From: Halomonas sp. CUBES01
GTDB taxonomy: Bacteria > Pseudomonadota > Gammaproteobacteria > Pseudomonadales > Halomonadaceae
DNA: 64,000 nt
Assembly: GCF_020991005.1 (NCBI RefSeq)
Contig: NZ_JAJLLW010000002.1
Coordinates: 372,001 to 436,000, forward strand
Direction of reading: 5' to 3'
The stretch's first letter is position 1, and every line of letters begins with the position of its first letter. The position numbers were made by a program, and so were the translations under genes. Positions 39,415 through 49,828 of this stretch are shown in pieces. The notes under the pieces were generated by a model that was not told the DNA's origin, ran no database searches, and saw only the letters and a program-made list of their open reading frames with translations.

Positions 39415-40305
39415 ATGAATACGAAACGTACTTCCGGCCGCACCGTCGGCGGGCTGAGAACGCTGTCGCTTCAAGCACCCGCTGTCACGCTACTGCTGCT
39501 TTGGATGGTTGTGCCGTTGGGCATGACGATCTGGTTTTCGCTGCAGCGCTATAACCTGTTGATGCCGGAGATGACCGGCTTTGCCGGATTCGAGAACTAT
39601 CAGTATCTACTGACCGATCCGTCGCTCTGGGCGGCGATGGGCAATACCCTGCTGTTGGTGGGGTGGGTACTGGTGATTACCGTGGTCGGCGGTACGCTGC
39701 TGGCCGTGCTGTTTCAGCAGGAGTTTGCCGGGCGGGGCATTGCCCGCGTGCTGGCGATTTCACCGTTTTTTGTCATGCCCACCGTCAGTGCTTTGGTGTG
39801 GAAAAACATGATGATGCACCCGTCCAATGGGGTGCTGGCCTGGCTGGCTGAGTCGTTTGGCTTGCCCGCATTGGATTGGTTTTCATCGCTACCGCTGACC
39901 TCAATCGTGATTATTGTGGCCTGGCAGTGGACACCGTTCGCGCTGCTGATCCTGCTGACGGCGATGCAGTCGCTGGACGAAGATCAGGTCGAAGCCGCCC
40001 GCATGGATGGCGCGGGGCCGGTCGCCATTTTCTTCTTTATCACGCTGCCGCACCTCAAGCGTGCCATCAGCGTGGTGATCATGATCGAGATGATTTTTCT
40101 GCTGACCATCTTTGCAGAAATTTTTGTCACCACCTCCGGCGGGCCAGGTCTTGCCACGACGAACCTGGCCTATCTGATTTATATCCGTGCGCTGTTGGAT
40201 TTCGATGTCGGCACTGCCTCCGCCGGTGGGGTGATCGCGATCATTCTCGCCAATATCGTCGCCATCTTCCTGGTCCGCATGGTCGCCAAAAACCTGGAAG
40301 AGTAA
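39415..40305 (+). CDS. Polyol ABC transporter permease (SmoF/MtlF-like)
   Basis: 296 residues from ATG 39415. Six membrane helices of the MalF-like type, beginning LQAPAVTLLLLWMVVPLGMT, with the EAA loop DEDQVEAARMDGAGPVAIFF before helix 5, where the ATPase docks. IFFFITLPHLKRAISVVIMI follows. It forms the translocation path together with the next gene. Start chosen at the ATG that follows the hairpin; the earlier alternative lies in the terminator. Confidence 0.93.
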   Translation: MNTKRTSGRTVGGLRTLSLQAPAVTLLLLWMVVPLGMTIWFSLQRYNLLMPEMTGFAGFENYQYLLTDPSLWAAMGNTLLLVGWVLVITVVGGTLLAVLFQQEFAGRGIARVLAISPFFVMPTVSALVWKNMMMHPSNGVLAWLAESFGLPALDWFSSLPLTSIVIIVAWQWTPFALLILLTAMQSLDEDQVEAARMDGAGPVAIFFFITLPHLKRAISVVIMIEMIFLLTIFAEIFVTTSGGPGLATTNLAYLIYIRALLDFDVGTASAGGVIAIILANIVAIFLVRMVAKNLEE

Positions 40306-40335
40306 CCGGCACGTAAGTGTCCTGGGAGTGTTGTG

Positions 40336-41163
40336 ATGACGAGCTTACGTTCCACTAACAGCAAAAAACTACTGCTGACGGTCTTTGGCTGGTCGGTGGC
40401 CTTGGTGATTTTCTTCCCCATCCTGTGGATGGTTCTGACCGGCTTTAAGACCGAGACGGCGGCGATTGCCGACCCGTCGTTTATTTTTTCGCCTACCCTG
40501 GAAAGCTACCAAGCGGTTCAGGAACGTTCGGGCTATGTACGGTTTGCCCTCAATAGCGTCGCCGTGGCCTTTGGCTCGACGCTGCTGGCATTACTGATTG
40601 CGATTCCTTCGGCGTACTCAATGGCATTTTTGCCGACCAAGCGGACCAAAGGTACCTTGCTGTGGATGCTATCCACCAAGATGCTGCCGCCGGTTGGCGT
40701 GCTGGTGCCGATTTATCTGATTTTCCGCGATGTGGGGCTGCTGGATACCCGCACCGGTCTGATCATCATCTACACGCTGATGAACCTGCCGATCGTGGTA
40801 TGGATGCTTTACACCTTCTTCAAGGACATGCCCAAGGACATCCTCGAAGCCGGTCGCATGGATGGTGCCACGACCTTCCAGGAGGTGTTCTTTCTGCTCT
40901 TGCCATTGACACTGCCGGGGATTGCCTCGACGGGCTTGCTGTCGGTCATTCTGAGCTGGAATGAAGCGTTCTGGAGCCTCAACCTCACGTCGTCCAAAGC
41001 GGCGCCGTTAACCGCCTACATCGCCTCGTTCTCAAGCCCCGAAGGGCTGTTTTGGGCCAAGCTGTCGGCGGCCTCCACGATGGCCATTGCGCCCATCCTG
41101 ATCTTTGGCTGGATGACCCAAAAGCAAATGGTGCGCGGCCTGACCTTTGGTGCCGTCAAGTAA
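40336..41163 (+). CDS. Polyol ABC transporter permease (SmoG/MtlG-like)
   Basis: 275 residues from ATG 40336 (GGGAG 7 bases before; a GTG one codon upstream is also possible). MalG-like: LFGWSV-type first helix, AIPSAYSMAFLPTKRTKGTL, MLPPVGVLVPIYLIFRDVGL and the EAA loop PKDILEAGRMDGATTFQEVF. It pairs with the previous permease. The ATPase gene starts 12 bases after its stop. Confidence 0.93.
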   Translation: MTSLRSTNSKKLLLTVFGWSVALVIFFPILWMVLTGFKTETAAIADPSFIFSPTLESYQAVQERSGYVRFALNSVAVAFGSTLLALLIAIPSAYSMAFLPTKRTKGTLLWMLSTKMLPPVGVLVPIYLIFRDVGLLDTRTGLIIIYTLMNLPIVVWMLYTFFKDMPKDILEAGRMDGATTFQEVFFLLLPLTLPGIASTGLLSVILSWNEAFWSLNLTSSKAAPLTAYIASFSSPEGLFWAKLSAASTMAIAPILIFGWMTQKQMVRGLTFGAVK

Positions 41164-41175
41164 AGGAGTTTTTCC

Positions 41176-42329
<1,154 letters not shown>

Positions 42330-42333
<4 letters not shown>

Positions 42334-43028
42334 CGGCGCTTATTTTCGACTGTGACGGTGTTCTCGTCGATAGCGAAGCCTTGGCCGAAGGCACCCTGGC
42401 CGAACACCTTGGCCGCTGGCTGCCGGACATTGATATTGAACAATCGCTTGGACAGGCGTTGGGCATGACTACGGCCAACATTCTGCGTCACGCCGAGCAG
42501 TTAAGCGTCTATCCGTTACCCCCGAATGCGGCGGAGCGGGTCGATACCGCCATCGAGGCGAGGTTAGCCCGCGAACTCATCGCCATCGACGGTGCTGAAG
42601 CCGCTGTGCGTGCGGTGTCACTGCCCAAGGCGGTGGTTTCCAACAGCCGCCGCTGTCGAGTGTTGGCATCGCTTGCGGGTACCGGGCTGGATGCCGTCCT
42701 CCGCGATGTGCCGATTTTTACCGCCGAACAAGTGGCGCGTCCCAAGCCAGATCCCGCGCTCTATCAACTGGCGGCCGCGACCCTTGGCGAAGCCCCCAGT
42801 GACTGTCTGGTCGTGGAGGACAGCGTGGCCGGTGTCACGGCGGCCACTGCCGCGGGTATGTGGGTGATTGGCTTTGTGGGGGCCAGCCATGTCGATGAGG
42901 GCCAATCGGAGCGACTTCGTCAGGCGGGCGCCTGGCGGATCTTGCCGCACATGCAGGGGCTAAATGATCTGGTTCACGAATGGCAAGGGGTCATCAGCCT
43001 GGGAGGAGCCAATGAAGCTAACCAATAA
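42330..43028 (+). CDS. HAD-family hydrolase (beta-phosphoglucomutase/phosphatase-like)
   Basis: 232 residues, coupled to the ABC ATPase by ATGA. HAD motifs: I IFDCDGVLVDSEALAE, II VVSNSRRC, III RPKPDPALYQLAA and IV CLVVEDSVAGVTAATAAGM. The four-helix cap lies between residues 18 and 80. The pattern fits sugar phosphatases and phosphomutases of subgroup IA. Inside a polyol operon it likely dephosphorylates a sugar phosphate, perhaps to prevent toxic build-up. The last 17 bases overlap the SDR gene. Confidence 0.9.
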
Positions 43029-43797
43029 AGTGGCCGTGGTGACCGGTGGTGCCAAGGGAATCGGTCTGGCGATCGCCAAGCGCTACCTGGCTGAAGGAGC
43101 CAGCGTGGTGGTGGCCGATATCGACGCGGCGGCGATTGACGAGGCGGTCAGCCAACTGCGTCAGGGGGTGGGTGCCGAGCGGGTGCTGGGCGTTGAGCTC
43201 AACGTCTGCGACACGGCGTCGATCGACGCCATGGTGGCCCAGGTTCAGGAGCGCCTGGGACGCATCGATATCCTGGTTAATAACGCCGCTGTCTTTGACC
43301 TGGCGCCAGTGCTGGAGGTGACCGAGGCAAGCTTTGACCAGCAGTTTGCGGTCAATACCAAGGGGCTGTTTTTCACCCTGCAGGCGGTCGCCAAGGCCAT
43401 GGTGGCCCACGGGCAGGGCGGCAAGATCATCAATATGGCCTCCCAGGCGGGTCGCCGAGGGGAGGCGCTGGTGAGCGTTTACTGCGCCAGCAAGGCAGCG
43501 GTCATCAGCCTTACCCAGTCCTGCGGGCTGGACTTGATCCCGCACGGCATCAACGTCAACGGTATCGCCCCCGGCGTGGTGGATACGCCGATGTGGGAAA
43601 CCGTGGATGCGCTCTTCGCCCGCTATGAAAACCGTCCATTGGGCGAGAAAAAGCGCCTGGTCGGCGAGGCCGTACCGTTTGGCCGTATGGGGCTGCCGGA
43701 AGACCATACTGGTGCAGCGGTCTTCCTGGCCAGCCAGGACAGTGACTATATCGTCGCCCAGACACTTAACGTGGACGGCGGCAATTGGATGAGTTGA
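43012..43797 (+). CDS. SDR polyol dehydrogenase (sorbitol/L-iditol 2-dehydrogenase-like)
   Basis: 261 residues from ATG 43012 with GGGAGGAG upstream, inside the end of the HAD gene. Classical short-chain dehydrogenase: TGGAKGIGLAIAKRYL cofactor loop, DIDA (Asp after strand 2, so NAD preferred), NNAAV, the catalytic Ser in INMASQAG, and YCASKAAV (Tyr and Lys). By position and pattern it resembles SmoS of Rhodobacter sphaeroides, which oxidises sorbitol to fructose and galactitol to tagatose. Confidence 0.9.
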   Translation: MKLTNKVAVVTGGAKGIGLAIAKRYLAEGASVVVADIDAAAIDEAVSQLRQGVGAERVLGVELNVCDTASIDAMVAQVQERLGRIDILVNNAAVFDLAPVLEVTEASFDQQFAVNTKGLFFTLQAVAKAMVAHGQGGKIINMASQAGRRGEALVSVYCASKAAVISLTQSCGLDLIPHGINVNGIAPGVVDTPMWETVDALFARYENRPLGEKKRLVGEAVPFGRMGLPEDHTGAAVFLASQDSDYIVAQTLNVDGGNWMS

Positions 43798-43803
43798 CCA
43801 GCC

Positions 43804-44424
43804 ATGACGCCTGATCTTGACACCCTGAGCCGCCAGATTATCCAGGCGGCCGACAACCTGCCGCGCTACATGGTGGCGCTGGCGGGTCCGCCGGGGGCGG
43901 GCAAGTCCTATCGCAGCGAACAGCTATGCACGGCGATCAATCAAAAGCGTCCTGGGCATGCAGGGGTGGTGCCGATGGACGGCTACCACTTTGATAATGC
44001 CGTGCTCGGCGAGTCGCAGCTGTCGCTCAAGGGCGCGCCGCATACCTTCGACGTGGACGGTCTGCGCGTGGATCTGGAGCGCATCCGCCACGCCGACAGG
44101 CCGGTCGCGGTGCCAGTGTTCGACCGTCCGCTGGATCTGGCGCGGGCCGGTGGACGGTTGATCACTACCGAGCAGCGCATCGTGATCGTCGAGGGTAACT
44201 ATTTGCTGCTCGACCGCCCCGCGTGGCGCGACCTGCGCCCGTTCTTCGACTGGACGCTGATGATCGACGTCGCTGACGAAGTGCTGGCCGAGCGCCTGGT
44301 GGCGCGCTGGTTGGCCATGGGCGAGGACCGAGCCGGTGCGCTCGAACGCACCTATCAAAAAGATATGCTCAACGCCCAACTGGTGAAAACGTGCAGCTTG
44401 CCGCCCGACCAACGCTGGCGTTAG
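43804..44424 (+). CDS. P-loop kinase of the nucleoside/fructose kinase type (FrcK/YggC-like)
   Basis: 206 residues from ATG 43804, 6 bases after the SDR stop. Walker A VALAGPPGAGKSYRSEQL, the uridine/pantothenate-kinase-like VPMDGYHFDNAVLGESQL, VPVFDRPLDLARA and IVIVEGNYLLLDRPAW are clear. Related proteins include E. coli YggC and the rhizobial FrcK, which is thought to phosphorylate fructose. Here it would phosphorylate the ketose formed by the two polyol dehydrogenases, a role otherwise missing from the operon (inference). Confidence 0.87.
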   Translation: MTPDLDTLSRQIIQAADNLPRYMVALAGPPGAGKSYRSEQLCTAINQKRPGHAGVVPMDGYHFDNAVLGESQLSLKGAPHTFDVDGLRVDLERIRHADRPVAVPVFDRPLDLARAGGRLITTEQRIVIVEGNYLLLDRPAWRDLRPFFDWTLMIDVADEVLAERLVARWLAMGEDRAGALERTYQKDMLNAQLVKTCSLPPDQRWR

Positions 44425-44456
44425 CCCGCGCCTAACCAACTACCTGGAGAGCGACG

Positions 44457-45944
44457 ATGACCCAACTCAATAATCACAATGTGGGCAAACTAGGCTCCCC
44501 CATTGCGACCCCGCAATATGACCGCAGCGCCGTCACTCCTGGCATCGTGCATATCGGCGTAGGCGGTTTTCACCGCGCCCATCAAGCGATGTATCTTGAC
44601 GCCCTGATGAACCGCGGCGAAGCGCTGGACTGGGGGATTGTCGGGGTGGGGGTGATGTCGGGTGATAAACGCATGGAGCAGGCGTTGGCCGCTCAGGACC
44701 ACCTTTACACCCTGGTCGTCAAACACCCGGATGGTCGCTTTGAGCCGCGGGTGATCGGTAGCATGGTCGATTACCTGTTTGCACCGGAGGCGACTGAAGC
44801 GGTGATCGAGCAAATGGCCGACCCGGCGATTCGCATCGTGTCGTTGACGGTCACCGAAGGCGGCTACAATTTTCATCCGGTGACTGGCGAATTCGACCTG
44901 GATAACCCGCAAATACGCGATGATCTGACCCACCCTACCCAGCCCTCATCCAGTTTCGGCCTCGTAGTGGAGGCGCTGGTGCGCCGCCGTGAGCGGGGTA
45001 TCGCCCCCTTTACGGTCATGTCCTGCGACAACATTCAAGGCAACGGCGAGGTGGCCAAGCGCATGTTCAGCGCTTATGCCCAGGCCAGTGATACCGAGTT
45101 GGGTGCCTGGCTGGCCGAGGAAGTGGCGTTCCCCAATGCCATGGTGGATCGCATTACCCCCGTGACGTCGGCGGCGGATATCAGCGAGCTTTCACAGCGT
45201 TTCGACATTGAAGATGCCTGGCCGGTGGTGTGCGAGCCGTTCACGCAGTGGGTGCTGGAAGATCATTTCCCGCTGGGGCGTCCGGCGCTGGAAAAGGTGG
45301 GCGTACAGCTGGTCGATGACGTTGAGCCCTACGAGCTGATGAAGCTGCGGCTGCTCAACGCCAGTCATCAGGCGCTGACCTACTTTGGCTATCTGGCCGG
45401 TTATCGCTACGCCCACGAAGTCTGCCAGGACCCGCTATTTGTCGACTTTTTGCTAGGCTACATGCGTGAAGAGGGCTCGCCCACGCTGGCGCCGGTGCCT
45501 GGCGTTGACCTGGAAGCCTATCGGCTGACGCTGATCGAGCGCTTTGCGAACCCCCAAATCAAGGACACCCTGGCACGGCTATGCGCGGAAAGCTCCGACC
45601 GTATACCCAAGTGGCTGGTACCGGTGATTCGTCAGCAGTTGGCCGATGGCGGTGAGATCAAACGCAGCGCGGCGGTTGTAGCCAGTTGGGCGCGCTATGC
45701 TGAAGGGATCGACGAACAGGGCGAACCGATCGAGATCGTCGATCGTCTGAAAGCGTCACTCATGCAGATTGCCGCCAATAATCGCACCCAGCCAACGGCG
45801 TTTGTTGAAAACCGTGAGGTGTTTGGCGACCTGGCCGACCAGCCGCGCTTCCTTGAGGCTTATCTGGCGGCGCTCGCCTCGCTGCATGAACGCAGCGCAC
45901 GCGCTACGCTTGAGGATCTGGTCTCGTCCAAAGGAATTCAATGA
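44457..45944 (+). CDS. mtlK: Mannitol 2-dehydrogenase (long-chain polyol dehydrogenase)
   Basis: 495 residues from ATG 44457, with GGAGAG upstream. Polyol-specific long-chain dehydrogenase family: GIVHIGVGGFHRAHQAMYLD (Rossmann loop), LTVTEGGYNFHPVTG, VMSCDNIQGNGEVAKRM, the active-site Lys motif EPYELMKLRLLNASHQALTY, and YLAGYRYAHEV. It interconverts D-mannitol and fructose (and often D-arabitol and D-xylulose) with NAD. Length equals family members of about 490. It ends in an ATGA overlap with xylulokinase. Confidence 0.94.
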   Translation: MTQLNNHNVGKLGSPIATPQYDRSAVTPGIVHIGVGGFHRAHQAMYLDALMNRGEALDWGIVGVGVMSGDKRMEQALAAQDHLYTLVVKHPDGRFEPRVIGSMVDYLFAPEATEAVIEQMADPAIRIVSLTVTEGGYNFHPVTGEFDLDNPQIRDDLTHPTQPSSSFGLVVEALVRRRERGIAPFTVMSCDNIQGNGEVAKRMFSAYAQASDTELGAWLAEEVAFPNAMVDRITPVTSAADISELSQRFDIEDAWPVVCEPFTQWVLEDHFPLGRPALEKVGVQLVDDVEPYELMKLRLLNASHQALTYFGYLAGYRYAHEVCQDPLFVDFLLGYMREEGSPTLAPVPGVDLEAYRLTLIERFANPQIKDTLARLCAESSDRIPKWLVPVIRQQLADGGEIKRSAAVVASWARYAEGIDEQGEPIEIVDRLKASLMQIAANNRTQPTAFVENREVFGDLADQPRFLEAYLAALASLHERSARATLEDLVSSKGIQ

Positions 45945-47434
45945 TGTATATCGGCGTCGATTGTGGAACGCAAAGTACCAAAGTCGTGGTGGTAGATGTT
46001 GAGCAGGGAATGATCCGCGGGGAGGCAAGCCGCCCCCACCATCTGGATGAAGGTGAAAATGGCCGCCGCGAGCAGGCCCCAAGCGAGTGGCTGACAGCGC
46101 TGAAAGGCGCTTTATTCGAGGCCCTTGAGCGTGCTGGAGTCGATGCCAGCCAGGTGCGCGGTATCGGTGTCTCCGGCCAGCAACACGGCATGGTGGCGTT
46201 GGACGCTGACGGCGTGCCGGTGTATCCGGCCAAGCTATGGTGCGATACCGAAACCAGCGCTCACAACAGCGATCTGGTAGCCCGCCTGGGCGGTGAAGCA
46301 GGCTGCCTGGAGAAGCTCGGCCTGGTGCTGCAAACCGGCTATACCGCCTCCAAGGTGGCGTGGCTGCGCGACCATCATCCTGCCGCTTATCAGCGTATCG
46401 ATAGTCTGTTGTTGCCTCACGATTACCTGAATTTCTGGCTCACCGGCAACCGCGTGACCGAAGCGGGCGACGCCTCCGGGACTGGCTACTTCGACACGCT
46501 AAGGCGCCGCTGGCGGCTGGATGTGTTTGCCGAGATAGCCCCTGAGCTGGATGCCAAGCGCGTGCTGCCGCGACTGCTCGAGGCCCATGAGCCCGCCGGT
46601 GTGGTGCAAAGCACCGTGGCCGCTGAACTTGGGTTATCTGATAACGTCGTGGTGTCCTCCGGCGGCGGGGATAACATGCTGGGGGCGATTGGTACCGGCA
46701 ATATAACCCCGGGGCTGATTACGTTAAGCTTGGGAACATCAGGCACGGTGTGCGCATACTCACCGGCCCCTGTGGTTTGCGATAATGCCATGATCGCCAA
46801 TTTCTGTTCGAGCACCGGCGGGTGGTTGCCGCTGATCTGCACCATGAACGTGACATCGGCCACTACCCGTGTGCGCGAGCTGTTCGGTCTGGATCTGGAT
46901 GCCTTTGGCGATCGGGTGGCCAGTGCCCCGGTTGGCGCCGAAGGGGTGACGGTGCTGCCGTTTTTCAACGGTGAACGGGTTCCCATGTTGCCGGAGGCGT
47001 CCGCAGACTTCCTGGGCTTGACCAGTCTGAATACCACCCAGGCCAACCTGTGCCGTGCGGTGATGGAAGGGGCAACCTTTGGACTGCGGTATGGGTTGGA
47101 ACTGCTCGGAGACTTAACCGCCGGCGCCAGCCAGATTCGCCTGATTGGCGGCGGCGCCAAGAGCGCGGTTTGGCGCCAGATGGTGGCGGATATTACCGAT
47201 ACCCAGGTGATCTGCCCCGAAATTACCGATGCCGCCGCCCTGGGTGGGGCCCTGCAGGCAGCGTGGTGCGACCAGCGGGACTCAGGCGTTACGCTGGAAG
47301 CGCTATGTGAACGACTGGTAACCTTGGATGCCCAATCCCAGGCGGATCCCGACCCCGCGCGGGTGGCCGCTTACCAGATGGCGTATTCGCGTTATTGCAG
47401 TGCGCTTCACCAGCGCCACGGCCACACTGATTAA
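45941..47434 (+). CDS. xylB: Xylulokinase
   Basis: 497 residues from ATG 45941. FGGY kinase: MMYIGVDCGTQSTKVVVVD opens the first domain, VSGQQHGMVALDADGVPVYP and LPHDYLNFWLTGNRVTEAGD are substrate regions, and GTGNITPGLITLSLGTSGTV plus LIGGGAKSAVWRQMVADIT build the ATP site. It phosphorylates D-xylulose, here likely formed from D-arabitol by the mannitol dehydrogenase. Its presence argues that the operon serves arabitol as well as mannitol. Confidence 0.94.
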   Translation: MMYIGVDCGTQSTKVVVVDVEQGMIRGEASRPHHLDEGENGRREQAPSEWLTALKGALFEALERAGVDASQVRGIGVSGQQHGMVALDADGVPVYPAKLWCDTETSAHNSDLVARLGGEAGCLEKLGLVLQTGYTASKVAWLRDHHPAAYQRIDSLLLPHDYLNFWLTGNRVTEAGDASGTGYFDTLRRRWRLDVFAEIAPELDAKRVLPRLLEAHEPAGVVQSTVAAELGLSDNVVVSSGGGDNMLGAIGTGNITPGLITLSLGTSGTVCAYSPAPVVCDNAMIANFCSSTGGWLPLICTMNVTSATTRVRELFGLDLDAFGDRVASAPVGAEGVTVLPFFNGERVPMLPEASADFLGLTSLNTTQANLCRAVMEGATFGLRYGLELLGDLTAGASQIRLIGGGAKSAVWRQMVADITDTQVICPEITDAAALGGALQAAWCDQRDSGVTLEALCERLVTLDAQSQADPDPARVAAYQMAYSRYCSALHQRHGHTD

Positions 47435-47468
47435 AAGACAGGTACGCGGTCAATAAGGAGATTTATGT

Positions 47469-48422
47469 ATGGCTGATCAATTACAGCAGTTAAAACAACA
47501 CTCACTGGTGGTGGCCGATACCGGTGACCTGGAAGCGATTCGCCGCTACCAGCCGCAGGACGCCACCACCAATCCGTCGCTATTGCTCAAGGCGTTCAGC
47601 CTGCCGGGCTATCAGGCGATGATCGACGAAGAACTGAGCCAGGTGAAAGCCGCCGGCGGAGCGCGCGAGCAGCAGGTGCCCCACGCCGTTGACCGGTTGG
47701 CGGTGGCGGTAGGCAGCGAAATTGCCGCCGTGGTGCCGGGGCGTGTGTCCACCGAAGTGGCGGCCCGGCTGTCGTTTGACACCCAGGCGAGCATCGCCAA
47801 GGCCCACGAGTTGATCGAGCTTTATGAAGCCCGAGGCGTTGGCCGCGACCGCGTGCTGATCAAGCTGGCGTCCACCTGGGAGGGCATTCGCGCCGCCGAG
47901 GTGCTCGAGCGCGAAGGCATTCAGTGCAACCTGACGCTGCTGTTCAGCGATGCCCAGGCGCAAGCCTGTTTTGATGCGGGCGTGTTTCTTATCTCGCCCT
48001 TCGTGGGGCGCGTGACCGACTGGTACAAGAACGCCACCGGCAATGACTACACACCAGAAAACGACCCGGGTGTTCTGTTCGTGCGTGGTGTTTGTGAACG
48101 CGCTAATCAGGGCGGCTACGATACCGTCGTGATGGGCGCCAGTTTCCGCACCACCGGCCAGGTGCTGGCATTGGCAGGCTGCCCGCGGCTGACGATTTCC
48201 CCGGCCCTTCTCGAAGAGCTGGCATCGGCAGACGGCGAGGTGGCCCCACAGATTGCATCGCCAGGCGGCAACGGTAAGCCGTTTCCCGCGCTCAGCGAAG
48301 CTGACTTCCGCTGGGGCCACAACCAGGATCCCATGGCCAACGACAAGCTGGCGGAAGGGATTCGTCGCTTCCACGACGACCAGCTCGAACTGGAAACGCT
48401 GATTGATCAGCGCCTGGGGTGA
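47469..48422 (+). CDS. tal: Transaldolase
   Basis: 317 residues from ATG 47469 with AAGGAG upstream. Type I transaldolase like E. coli Tal[38 protein letters not shown], the Schiff-base lysine in [40 protein letters not shown] and [14 protein letters not shown]. Acting after xylulokinase it links xylulose 5-phosphate to fructose 6-phosphate and erythrose 4-phosphate. As a gene in a polyol operon it is probably a second copy besides a housekeeping one. Confidence 0.95.
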   Translation: MADQLQQLKQHSLVVADTGDLEAIRRYQPQDATTNPSLLLKAFSLPGYQAMIDEELSQVKAAGGAREQQVPHAVDRLAVAVGSEIAAVVPGRVSTEVAARLSFDTQASIAKAHELIELYEARGVGRDRVLIKLASTWEGIRAAEVLEREGIQCNLTLLFSDAQAQACFDAGVFLISPFVGRVTDWYKNATGNDYTPENDPGVLFVRGVCERANQGGYDTVVMGASFRTTGQVLALAGCPRLTISPALLEELASADGEVAPQIASPGGNGKPFPALSEADFRWGHNQDPMANDKLAEGIRRFHDDQLELETLIDQRLG

Positions 48423-48484
48423 GTCGACGCAGGCCTGAACCGCCAGGCACAATGGATTGACATTCAGCGCTAAGGAGCAGGTTG

Positions 48485-49324
48485 ATGGAGTCAGCCCTAG
48501 CCGCGTTACTCGAATCGTCCGGTTTAACCCCTAAGTCTGGGTTGCAGCCGTTGAGTGGCGGCGATATTGCCGCCGTTTATCAGTTGGATACCGACCAGGG
48601 AAAGGTCGTCGTCAAGCACGATGAGGCGGATCGACTGCGCGGCGAAGCCGAAGCCTTGCGGGCGCTAAGAGGGGCATGCACCCGCTTGGCGGTGCCGCAG
48701 ATACTGGGGCTGGCGGACGGCTGGCTGGTGATGGAGGCGCTCGATACGTCCGGCAAGCGCGATGATGCCGCTCTGGGCGAAGGCCTGAAAGAGCTGCATT
48801 CAAGCGTGGCCGAGCAACATGGCTGGCACTGGGACAACGCCTGTGGCCGAACCCCTCAGCCCAATGGGCCAATGAGCGATGGGCGTGCTTTCCAACGCGA
48901 GCGGCGGCTAATGCCGCTCAGCGAGGCGTGCTACCAACACGGTCTGCTAGATAATGCGCTTCACGATCGCATTATTCGCCAAGCACATGCGCTGGAAACG
49001 TGGCTACCCGACCGGCCCGCCAGCCTAGTGCACGGCGACCTGTGGTCCGGTAATGTGCTTTATACCCCCAGCGGCCCGGCCATCATCGACCCGGCGATAT
49101 ATCGTCACTACCCGGACGTCGATATTGCCATGTTGACGCTATTTGGCTCGCTGGATGAACGCTTTTTCGAGGCCTACTGGAACGGCGACGCCCCGGCCGA
49201 TTGGCCGAGGCGTGAAGCCTTATTTCAACTCTACCCGCTGCTTAATCATTTGCTGCTCTTTGGAGCGAGCTATCGCAGCGGCGTTGAGCGCAGCGTTGCC
49301 GCGCTTGAGGCCTATCAGGGTTAA
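48485..49324 (+). CDS. Fructosamine kinase family protein
   Basis: 279 residues from ATG 48485 (AAGGAGC upstream). Aminoglycoside-phosphotransferase-like fold of the FN3K group (E. coli YniA): VVKHDEADRLRGEAEALRAL, ADGWLVMEALDTSGKRDDAA, ASLVHGDLWSGNVLYTPSGP with the catalytic HGDLWSGN, and AIIDPAIYRHYPDVDIAMLT. It phosphorylates ketosamines formed by sugar glycation. Coming 62 bases after transaldolase, it may repair glycation caused by fructose or xylulose produced here. The stop is 3 bases from the convergent cyanase gene. Confidence 0.93.
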   Translation: MESALAALLESSGLTPKSGLQPLSGGDIAAVYQLDTDQGKVVVKHDEADRLRGEAEALRALRGACTRLAVPQILGLADGWLVMEALDTSGKRDDAALGEGLKELHSSVAEQHGWHWDNACGRTPQPNGPMSDGRAFQRERRLMPLSEACYQHGLLDNALHDRIIRQAHALETWLPDRPASLVHGDLWSGNVLYTPSGPAIIDPAIYRHYPDVDIAMLTLFGSLDERFFEAYWNGDAPADWPRREALFQLYPLLNHLLLFGASYRSGVERSVAALEAYQG

Positions 49325-49327
49325 GCA

Positions 49328-49768
49328 TTACCAGGACTTGTAGGGCAGGAATTTGCCGTTGAGGGTCAGCAGCACCCGGTCGCCTTTAGGGTCTTCGACC
49401 TTATCGACATCCATGGTGAAATCGATCGCGCTCATGATGCCGTCGCCAAACTGCTCCTGCACCACGTCCTTGAGTGTTTCTCCGTACACGCCGACCACTT
49501 CATAAAGACGATAGATGAAGGGATCTTGAGGAATGGCTTCGTCCCACACCTTGGTGGGGAAGGCCACCAGAGCCTCGGCGATGTCGCCATCCACGTCCAG
49601 TGTCGTGCAGATCTTCTTGGCGATATCGGGGCTGGCGCTGTTCATGCCGTAGCAGGCCGAGGCCACCCATACCGGCGACATTCCCACGGCGCTGGCAATA
49701 TCGTCCCAGCTCATTTTCTTGCGCGCTTTGGCGGCAAGCAGGGTGTGGCGCATTTCAAGCTTATCCAT
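49328..49768 (-). CDS. cynS: Cyanate hydratase (cyanase)
   Basis: 146 residues from ATG 49768, with GGAGA upstream. N-terminal helix-turn-helix-like bundle (ARKKMSWDDIASAVGMSPVW) followed by the CynS catalytic domain: RLYEVVGVYGETLKDVVQEQ with the active Arg and Glu, and FGDGIMSAIDFTMDV with the active Ser, and the C-terminal LTLNGKFLPYKSW. The decamer converts cyanate and bicarbonate to ammonia and two CO2. It follows an FNT channel gene on the same strand, 60 bases apart, presumably one operon. Confidence 0.96.
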   Translation of the reverse strand: MDKLEMRHTLLAAKARKKMSWDDIASAVGMSPVWVASACYGMNSASPDIAKKICTTLDVDGDIAEALVAFPTKVWDEAIPQDPFIYRLYEVVGVYGETLKDVVQEQFGDGIMSAIDFTMDVDKVEDPKGDRVLLTLNGKFLPYKSW

Positions 49769-49828
49769 GAGGATTCTCCTCTGAAGTGGAGGGCCGATGG
49801 AGCCCTTTGATTGCCGACAGGGCGACGT